DNA of 8,022 nt, taken from an uncultured Clostridia bacterium. Lineage in GTDB: Bacteria > Bacillota > Clostridia > Lachnospirales > CAMVHY01. The position numbers and the translations under genes were made by a program. The stretch covers positions 1-8,022 of the forward strand of contig CAMVHY010000054.1 in the NCBI GenBank assembly GCA_947167415.1, given 5' to 3'. The notes below the pieces were generated by a model. It was not told the origin of the DNA and made no database searches. It saw only the letters and a list, made by a program, of their open reading frames with translations. This document shows, piece by piece, positions 1-4,982 of the stretch. How positions within the stretch are numbered: position 1 is the first letter of the stretch; each line of letters starts with the position of its first letter.

Positions 1-371
1 GTTTTGGGAATAAAATTAGTCTTTATTTTAAAACCCCAGATAACCGAATCTTGGTTTGCTATCTTCATAAAACTCGACATGCTCGGAATTTGCAAAATAC
101 CATAATCTAAATCATAATTTCTGCCACTCATTTTATATCTATCGTTTAATTTAAATTTCACTACACCGCTGTCACTGACATCAAGATCACGATTAATTTC
201 AAGACTTTCTATCATGCCAGAATCCATTGCTTGTATTAAATCACTATAAGTTAATGGCTCAACTTTTTTATCGCTCGAGAAAAACACATTAAAAACAAAA
301 AAAGCAATCACTATTAATATAAACACACTCAAATAAGCGGACAAAACTTTTATATATCTGTTTTTTCGCAA
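1..371 (-). CDS. ftsH: FtsH membrane AAA+ zinc protease, N-terminal fragment (cut by window edge)
   Basis: This gene is open to the window edge; 123 codons are visible. It starts at a UUG (369-371) preceded by GGGAGG (380-385) with an 8-base spacer; no in-frame ATG lies near this site. The product begins RKNRYIKVLSAYL, followed by one hydrophobic membrane segment at about residues 9-31. After it comes a small extracytoplasmic domain opening with LTYSDLIQAMDSGMIESLEI, the usual pattern of the FtsH external domain just after the first membrane helix. The second membrane helix, the AAA+ ATPase and the HExxH protease lie beyond the edge and cannot be checked. FtsH degrades misassembled membrane proteins and short-lived regulators. 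Placement 27 bases after hpt in the tilS-hpt-ftsH order strongly supports the call; the visible sequence alone would give only moderate support. Confidence 0.88.
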   Translation of the reverse strand, partial: MRKNRYIKVLSAYLSVFILIVIAFFVFNVFFSSDKKVEPLTYSDLIQAMDSGMIESLEINRDLDVSDSGVVKFKLNDRYKMSGRNYDLDYGILQIPSMSSFMKIANQDSVIWGFKIKTNFIPK

Positions 372-379
372 AGTAAAAT

Positions 380-385
380 CCTCCC
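380..385 (-). promoter_or_regulatory. Ribosome binding site that fixes the UUG start of ftsH
   Basis: On the minus strand this reads GGGAGG and lies 8 bases before a UUG codon. No ATG or GTG start in the same frame competes nearby. Another TTG at 388-390 lies upstream of the site and is in a different frame, so it is not the start. Confidence 0.75.
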
Positions 386-398
386 GGCAAACAAATTA

Positions 399-935
399 TT
401 AATTCTCAAGATAACCGATATAATCCACGTTTCTAAAATAATTACAGTAATCAAGACCGTATCCGATAATAAATTTATCTGGAATAACAAAACCTACATA
501 ATTAGCAGCAATATTTTCAGTACGCCTTGATTTTTTATCTAACAAAACACAACTCGAAACACTTAACGGATTAAACTTTTTTAAATACTCCGTCAAAAAT
601 TTTAAAGATTTACCAGTATCTATTATATCCTCCAATATAATTAAATGCTTCTCATTTAAATTTTCCGTATCTGTTAAATCTTTTTTTACAACGATATTAC
701 CTGAACTTTCTTGATCATTTCCATAACTTGATATCTCGACAAAATCCATATCAAATATCAAATCTAATTTTTTTGTCAAATCAACAGTAAAAAAGATTCC
801 TCCTCTTAAAACACATATTATTTTTACAGGCTTATTTTTAAAATCATTCGAAATTTCAACTGCTAATTCAGCAATCCTATTTTGAACTTTCTCCGCATCC
901 AATAAAACCTTTAATTCACTTCTGATATCTTTCAT
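399..935 (-). CDS. hpt: Hypoxanthine(-guanine) phosphoribosyltransferase
   Basis: The enzyme transfers the phosphoribosyl group of PRPP to hypoxanthine or guanine, giving IMP or GMP in cytoplasmic purine salvage. The 178-residue length is normal for the bacterial family. Motifs seen in order: VLRGGIFF (42-49), the PPi-binding loop; ISSYG (68-72), the mobile flap; LEDIIDTGKSL (101-111), the PRPP-binding signature with the acidic pair E102-D103; LLDKKSRR (131-138), with the lysine that contacts the purine; and FIIGYGLDY (155-163), followed by FRNVDYIGYL as in bacterial Hpt. The ATG lies only 2 bases after the tilS stop. Its GGGGG Shine-Dalgarno (946-950) sits inside the end of tilS, so the two genes are probably translationally linked. 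ftsH follows after 27 bases. Preference for hypoxanthine over guanine cannot be read from the sequence. Confidence 0.96.
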   Translation of the reverse strand: MKDIRSELKVLLDAEKVQNRIAELAVEISNDFKNKPVKIICVLRGGIFFTVDLTKKLDLIFDMDFVEISSYGNDQESSGNIVVKKDLTDTENLNEKHLIILEDIIDTGKSLKFLTEYLKKFNPLSVSSCVLLDKKSRRTENIAANYVGFVIPDKFIIGYGLDYCNYFRNVDYIGYLEN

Positions 936-937
936 TT

Positions 938-2329
938 TTACATATCCCCCAAAATATAAATAAAATATTTTTTTTTATACAGTCCAATGCCGTTCGAAAT
1001 TATATCAATATCTTTATTCATAATCCAAACGACATCACTGTCAATTGCAAGCACCGGAATATTATGCCGCTCTCTGCTTACAATTTTCTTCTCAGAAAAA
1101 ATTTTTTTAAGTTCTTTATGCCCAAACCCTTCAAAAAAAATTCTATCTCTGGTCCGATAATTTCTTATTATCAGCTTTTCCACGTTATCACAATAAAATT
1201 CTTTTGTAAATAAAACAATTTTCTCGCTAAAAATTTTTTTTACGTCAAAAAATTTTTTTTCACTCACCAAAATATATTTTTTTATTTGATTGACAAAAAT
1301 TATTTCATCCAGTTTTATTTTGTACTCGAACGCATTTTTATTTTTTTCGCTTTCATCCAAATTATAAAAAATAATCTTATCAAATGATTTTTCAGCAATA
1401 ATATTTTTCCCAATAAAAACTTTTTTACCGTTATTTTTTTTTATTAATCCCAGCACTGCATTTATATTTTTGTAACAAAAACCATCTCCCAAAATTTTTT
1501 TAATCATGACATAAACGACTTTGTTTTGCAAAACATCAGGCAAATCATTTATTTTTTTCAAATCCAAAAAAAAGTTTTTTTCACCATAATCAAAGCTATC
1601 TATTATTTTTTTTGCTTCTTGCTCTAAATAATTATTTTCCATGTCGATAATTTTGATGCTCCTGACAATTGTATCAAGAAAATTAGGATTAATTTCTTTT
1701 AAGACAGGCATAATTTTGTTTCTGATTTTATTTCGCGTGTAAAAACAATTTAGATTCGAACTATCCGTCACAAAATCTAAATTATTTTTTTGACAATAAA
1801 TTTCTATTTCATCGCGAGAAATATTTATCAACGGCCTAATAACTTTATTTTGAATTGGTTTTATTCCAGAAAAACCATCTGAACCACAACCACGAATCAA
1901 ATTCATCAAAACCGTTTCGACATTATCATTTTTATTATGTGCCGTAGCAATTTTATTTGCACTATATTTTTTATATAAATCCCAAAAAAATTTATATCGA
2001 CATAATCTTCCTGCTTCTTCAATATTTATTTTTTTTTCTTGGGCAAAATTTTTAACACAAATTTTTTTATGTTCGAAAATAATTTCTTCGTTTTGACACG
2101 CACATATATCTTTTACAAAATTTTCATCACGATTAGATTCTTCGCCACGTAAATTATGATTTAAATGTGCAACTATTATTTTTAAATCAAACTTTTTTTT
2201 TATCTTTAAAAATAAATCAAGCAAACAAATGGAATCTGCACCACCTGATACTCCAATTATGATTATATTTTTTTTCTTTGCATCAAGCATTTTATATTTA
2301 TTAATCGTATCCAAAAATTTATTTAACAA
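938..2329 (-). CDS. tilS: tRNA(Ile)-lysidine synthase
   Basis: TilS attaches lysine to C34 of the CAU-anticodon tRNA-Ile, so that it reads AUA instead of AUG. AUA is common in AT-rich genomes, and the enzyme is essential in most bacteria. The 463-residue protein begins with an N-type ATP pyrophosphatase domain: the P-loop SGGADS at 28-33, then AHLNHNLRG (54-62), ATAHNKNDNVET (128-139), LIRGCGSDG (144-152), and DSSN..YTRNKIR (189-203). The C-terminal tRNA-binding domain is present, with RTRDRIFFEGFGHKELKKIF followed by a VSRERHNIPVLA segment. The start is a UUG (2327-2329) preceded by AGGTGG (2340-2345); an in-frame ATG 13 codons later has no visible Shine-Dalgarno. The gene is full of A and T runs, giving many lysine, isoleucine and phenylalanine codons. 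It is the first gene of the tilS-hpt-ftsH operon. Confidence 0.96.
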   Translation of the reverse strand: MLNKFLDTINKYKMLDAKKKNIIIIGVSGGADSICLLDLFLKIKKKFDLKIIVAHLNHNLRGEESNRDENFVKDICACQNEEIIFEHKKICVKNFAQEKKINIEEAGRLCRYKFFWDLYKKYSANKIATAHNKNDNVETVLMNLIRGCGSDGFSGIKPIQNKVIRPLINISRDEIEIYCQKNNLDFVTDSSNLNCFYTRNKIRNKIMPVLKEINPNFLDTIVRSIKIIDMENNYLEQEAKKIIDSFDYGEKNFFLDLKKINDLPDVLQNKVVYVMIKKILGDGFCYKNINAVLGLIKKNNGKKVFIGKNIIAEKSFDKIIFYNLDESEKNKNAFEYKIKLDEIIFVNQIKKYILVSEKKFFDVKKIFSEKIVLFTKEFYCDNVEKLIIRNYRTRDRIFFEGFGHKELKKIFSEKKIVSRERHNIPVLAIDSDVVWIMNKDIDIISNGIGLYKKKYFIYILGDM

Positions 2330-2364
2330 TACTTTTCACCACCTATTATTAATTTTAAATTTGT

Positions 2365-2375
2365 ATTTTATAATA
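2365..2375. promoter_or_regulatory. Candidate divergent promoter region (-10 elements)
   Basis: On the plus strand a perfect TATAAT lies at 2369-2374, about 60 bases before the amidase ATG, but the matching -35 position (2346-2351, TTATTA) is poor. On the minus strand the overlapping sequence gives TATAAA or TATTAT, suitable for tilS, also without a clear -35. In DNA this AT-rich such matches arise by chance. The main support is position: only 103 bases separate the divergent tilS and amidase starts, and both need a promoter here. Confidence 0.35.
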
Positions 2376-2383
2376 AAAACTAA

Positions 2384-2401
2384 GCTTTATTTTTATAAAG
2401 C
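2384..2401. repeat. Perfect 7-bp inverted repeat in the tilS/amidase divergent region
   Basis: GCTTTAT (2384-2390) and ATAAAGC (2395-2401) are exact reverse complements around a 4-base loop. The repeat lies just downstream of the plus-strand TATAAT, near the expected start of the amidase transcript, and upstream of the tilS promoter area. It could be an operator or an RNA hairpin near the 5' end of the amidase mRNA. No regulator is identified. Confidence 0.4.
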
Positions 2402-2415
2402 AAAAAAATTTAATC

Positions 2416-2432
2416 GGAGTGATTTTTTTTTT
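2416..2432 (+). promoter_or_regulatory. Amidase ribosome binding site with a ten-T spacer
   Basis: GGAGTGA (2416-2422) is followed by ten T (2423-2432) and then the ATG at 2433. Measured from GGAG the spacer is 13 bases, longer than the usual 5-9. This site, together with a classical signal peptide starting at 2433, decides the start over in-frame codons further upstream that run into tilS. Confidence 0.65.
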
Positions 2433-3905
2433 ATGATAAAAAAATTTTTTTCTATGGTGATGATTTGTGTAATTTTTTTCGCCAACACAAGTTTTATTTT
2501 GGCTGCTGATAATTTTTGCCCCGAATATGAAAATCCAAAAGATATTATAATTACACGTCCGACAAATAATTTTCAAACTTATGGAGAAAATATAAGTTTA
2601 TTTGGCGCTTGTGATTATGATTATCCGTTGTATGTAAATGACAAAGAAATAAAATATACTGAACACGGATTTTTTGCTTCGTATGAAAAATTAAATGACG
2701 GAGAGAATATATTTGCTTTAAAAAATGGAGAGCATGAAAAACAGATTTGCGTAATAAAAAAAACGGCAGAATCAAATTCCACAAAACCAAAAGATGAAAT
2801 AAAATTGTTTGAAACAAAAAAATCAGGTGTTGTTACACGAGATAATATTTCGCATCGAAGTCGACCTGATGAAGCGAATGATGATTTACTGGAGCCGTTA
2901 GTAAAAGGAACTTTAGTAAATATTTTGGGAGAAACAGATGAATATTATTTTATTTCAGACAAAACATTTATTTACAAAGAGTCTGTTGATATTTTTGATA
3001 ATGAATTAGAAGAAAATAAAATTTATGGCATAGATTTTGATTTGAATTCGCCAGAAATAAAATTTGTTATGGATCGAAATAGTTTGTATCAAGTAAATCA
3101 AAATGGGAATGAAATAGAAGTTATAATGTTTGATTCGAGTTTGGATGAAAATTTTGATTTTGATTTGGAAAATAATTTTTTGATAGAAAAAATGGATTAT
3201 ATATATGATGGCGAAAAAAAATCAGTTGATTTTAAAATTGATTTGAATGAGAATATAAAAACAAATGGATATGAAGTTAAATTCGAAAATAATAATTTAA
3301 TATTGAGATTGCAACTTTGGCCGGAAATATATCCGTATGAAAAAAATTTAGATGGAGTAAAAATTGTTGTTGATGCGGGACATGGCGGAAATGATTTTGG
3401 AACTTTAGGACCAGCTGGAACAAAATATTTAAATGAAAAAGATATAAATTTGATGATTGTCAATAAATTAGCGGAACATTTGAAAAATCTTGGCGCAGAA
3501 GTTATTATGAATAGAACGGAAGATATTTTTGTGCCGTTAGCGGATCGCGTAAAAAAGATAAAAGAAAACAAACCGGATTTTTCAATTTCAATTCATGGAA
3601 ATTCTCGCTTGGAAACAAAAGATTATCTCGCGGCTTCAGGGTTAGTTGTTTATCATACGTTTAATACAAATAATGCACCAGAATTTATTAGTCGAGCCCT
3701 TTCTGAAAAACTTGATTTTGTTCGTGAGCATCAAATAAGCAATCTGGCATTAACACGAATAACAAATTGTCCGGCAATTTTAGTTGAGATAAGCTTTTTG
3801 TCAAATCCAAATGATTATGAAAAATTAATAAATCCAGAAGAACAAAATAAAATCTCACAGGCAATCGCAAATTCTGTGCAAGAATATTTTGCTTGTGTAA
3901 AATAA
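2433..3905 (+). CDS. Exported N-acetylmuramoyl-L-alanine amidase (Amidase_3) with N-terminal accessory domains
   Basis: This enzyme cleaves the bond between N-acetylmuramic acid and L-alanine in peptidoglycan, acting outside the membrane. The 490-residue protein opens with a signal peptide (MIKKFF, hydrophobic stretch, cleavage likely near FILA-ADN at about residue 24). Residues 36-110 look like a small beta-sandwich (TRPTNN, LYVNDKEI, LNDGENIF) of the kind found in glucodextranase-B or Ig-like modules. Residues 130-190 resemble a bacterial SH3 domain, and residues 195-300 an AMIN-like beta domain. The catalytic domain (308-490) has all expected residues: zinc ligands H317 in DAGHGG, E335 in NEKDIN and H388 in ISIHGN, plus catalytic E452 in LVEISFLSNPND. 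The gene stands alone, divergent from tilS and convergent with the next gene. The amidase call is firm; the accessory domain names are pattern-based. Roles in cell separation or wall turnover are both possible. Confidence 0.93.
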   Translation: MIKKFFSMVMICVIFFANTSFILAADNFCPEYENPKDIIITRPTNNFQTYGENISLFGACDYDYPLYVNDKEIKYTEHGFFASYEKLNDGENIFALKNGEHEKQICVIKKTAESNSTKPKDEIKLFETKKSGVVTRDNISHRSRPDEANDDLLEPLVKGTLVNILGETDEYYFISDKTFIYKESVDIFDNELEENKIYGIDFDLNSPEIKFVMDRNSLYQVNQNGNEIEVIMFDSSLDENFDFDLENNFLIEKMDYIYDGEKKSVDFKIDLNENIKTNGYEVKFENNNLILRLQLWPEIYPYEKNLDGVKIVVDAGHGGNDFGTLGPAGTKYLNEKDINLMIVNKLAEHLKNLGAEVIMNRTEDIFVPLADRVKKIKENKPDFSISIHGNSRLETKDYLAASGLVVYHTFNTNNAPEFISRALSEKLDFVREHQISNLALTRITNCPAILVEISFLSNPNDYEKLINPEEQNKISQAIANSVQEYFACVK

Positions 3906-3933
3906 TTTTATTTTCATCACAAATTTTTTATAC

Positions 3934-3970
3934 AAAAAAAACGGCCTCGTTTATTCGAAGTCGTTTTTTT
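3934..3970. terminator. Bidirectional rho-independent terminator between convergent genes
   Basis: A 10-bp stem, AACGGCCTCG (3940-3949) with CGAAGTCGTT (3956-3965), has one mismatch, one wobble and a 6-base loop. It is flanked by eight A (3934-3941) and seven T (3964-3970), so both strands give a hairpin followed by a U tract. It lies 28 bases after the amidase stop and 21 bases beyond the stop of the minus-strand membrane protein gene, as expected of a shared terminator. Confidence 0.88.
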
Positions 3971-3991
3971 ATTTGCCGTGAGCTTTTATTT

Positions 3992-4879
3992 TTATTTTTT
4001 ATTTTGTCCATTAAATACCGCGTAATAAATATTAATAAACTTTTCGAGGCCAAGACTAATATTAAATCTTTGATTATAATTTATATAAAAATTCAACTCG
4101 TCATATAATCCTGCATTATAAAAATCTTTTTGTACAGTTGAACGATCTACAAAAACATTTTCCGCCAATGGTCTTATGACATCATCAAAATTATTATCTA
4201 GTTCAGATTTTTGTTCTGCACTTAATTGTTTATATGCATCCGAAAAAATGTTTTTCAGATCATCGTCGTTTAAATCATAAAATCTTGTTTTATAAATAAA
4301 ATCAATAAGATCAAAAGCATTTTTTGCGTTTTTTAGCATTGCCCCCGCTGTTCCAGAATATCCTGTAAAACTTTCAAACAATTCATATATAGTTTGTGTG
4401 TCAACGGGATAATTTCTTGCGTCAAAAATAAATTCTGTTCCATTATTTAAAAGACCCCATTTCGATTCAGAAACTTTAAATTTTAATCTGTGAGTTTCTT
4501 CATCATAAATAATTTCTGCTTTCAAATTATTCTCACTTGGATCTATCAAATTTGTTTGAATCGAATTATCTTCTTGCATTATTCCTGTTCCGTCCATCGA
4601 CGCCAATCTTAAAATCGAAATATTTATATCAAAATTATTTTCTTCCATTTCATTCGGAGTTATTTCTAAAATATTTTCAGGTTCATCTATTCCATAATAA
4701 TATCCTGACGGAATATATTTTTCTTTTTCCGGATTAATATTTTCAGGCGAATCTATAATTTGATTTTTTTTTTGTTGGGGCTGAGAAATATTATTTTGTG
4801 ATTTAAAATTTTTAAATCCATAAAAGCAAACCACCACAAAAACAATTATTGCTAACAAGATTAAAACTCTTTTTTTCAT
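3992..4879 (-). CDS. Membrane-anchored protein of unknown function (295 residues)
   Basis: I do not recognise the family. From the ATG at 4877-4879 (Shine-Dalgarno AGGGAG at 4889-4894, 9-base spacer), the protein starts MKKRV, followed by one strongly hydrophobic segment (residues 5-22). It is therefore a signal anchor or an uncleaved export signal with the rest outside the membrane. VVVC at 15-18 lacks a proper lipobox. A polar, Q/N/P/E-rich linker follows (25-55). Residues 58-152 look like a beta-strand domain (LEITPNEM, FDINISILRLASMDGTG, HRLKFKVSESKWG, NGTEFIF), similar in pattern to lipocalin-like domains of clostridial lipoproteins. Residues 158-295 are predicted mostly helical and acidic, with many Tyr and Phe. 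An in-frame ATG at 4940-4942 would add 21 basic residues. The gene follows the 794-residue gene by 103 bases with no visible terminator, so the two may share a transcript. Confidence 0.75.
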   Translation of the reverse strand: MKKRVLILLAIIVFVVVCFYGFKNFKSQNNISQPQQKKNQIIDSPENINPEKEKYIPSGYYYGIDEPENILEITPNEMEENNFDINISILRLASMDGTGIMQEDNSIQTNLIDPSENNLKAEIIYDEETHRLKFKVSESKWGLLNNGTEFIFDARNYPVDTQTIYELFESFTGYSGTAGAMLKNAKNAFDLIDFIYKTRFYDLNDDDLKNIFSDAYKQLSAEQKSELDNNFDDVIRPLAENVFVDRSTVQKDFYNAGLYDELNFYINYNQRFNISLGLEKFINIYYAVFNGQNKK

Positions 4880-4942
4880 TCTTAATTGCTCCCTATAAAA
4901 TATTTTTTTACTTTTTCGCACGAGATACTGTTTATAACACAT

Positions 4943-4971
4943 ATATTCTCCAAAATAAAATTAAAAGACAA
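4943..4971 (-). promoter_or_regulatory. Weak candidate promoter for the 295-residue membrane protein
   Basis: On the minus strand TTGTCT (4966-4971) and GAATAT (4943-4948) are separated by 17 bases. Each matches the sigma-A consensus only partly. If used, transcription would begin near 4936, inside the longer version of the gene, so only the 4879 start would be translated. In such AT-rich DNA this may be a chance match. Confidence 0.25.
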
Positions 4972-4982
4972 AAAATTTTAAA

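Noticed and set aside
2229..2432. 68-residue upstream extension of the amidase frame
   Set aside because: It overlaps the 5' end of tilS on the other strand, has no Shine-Dalgarno, and a typical signal peptide begins at 2433.
2551..2817. Minus-strand open frame of 88 codons opposite the amidase N-terminal domains
   Set aside because: It is a shadow frame without a start signal; the plus strand holds a secure gene there.
3197..3571. Minus-strand open frame of 124 codons inside the amidase gene
   Set aside because: It lies opposite the conserved catalytic domain, has no Shine-Dalgarno, and its Phe/Ser-rich product is the usual shadow of AT-rich coding DNA.
4824..4838. Possible lipobox VVVC in the membrane protein
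   Set aside because: The residues before the Cys (V-V-V) do not fit the L-[AS]-[GA]-C pattern, so lipoprotein processing is unlikely.
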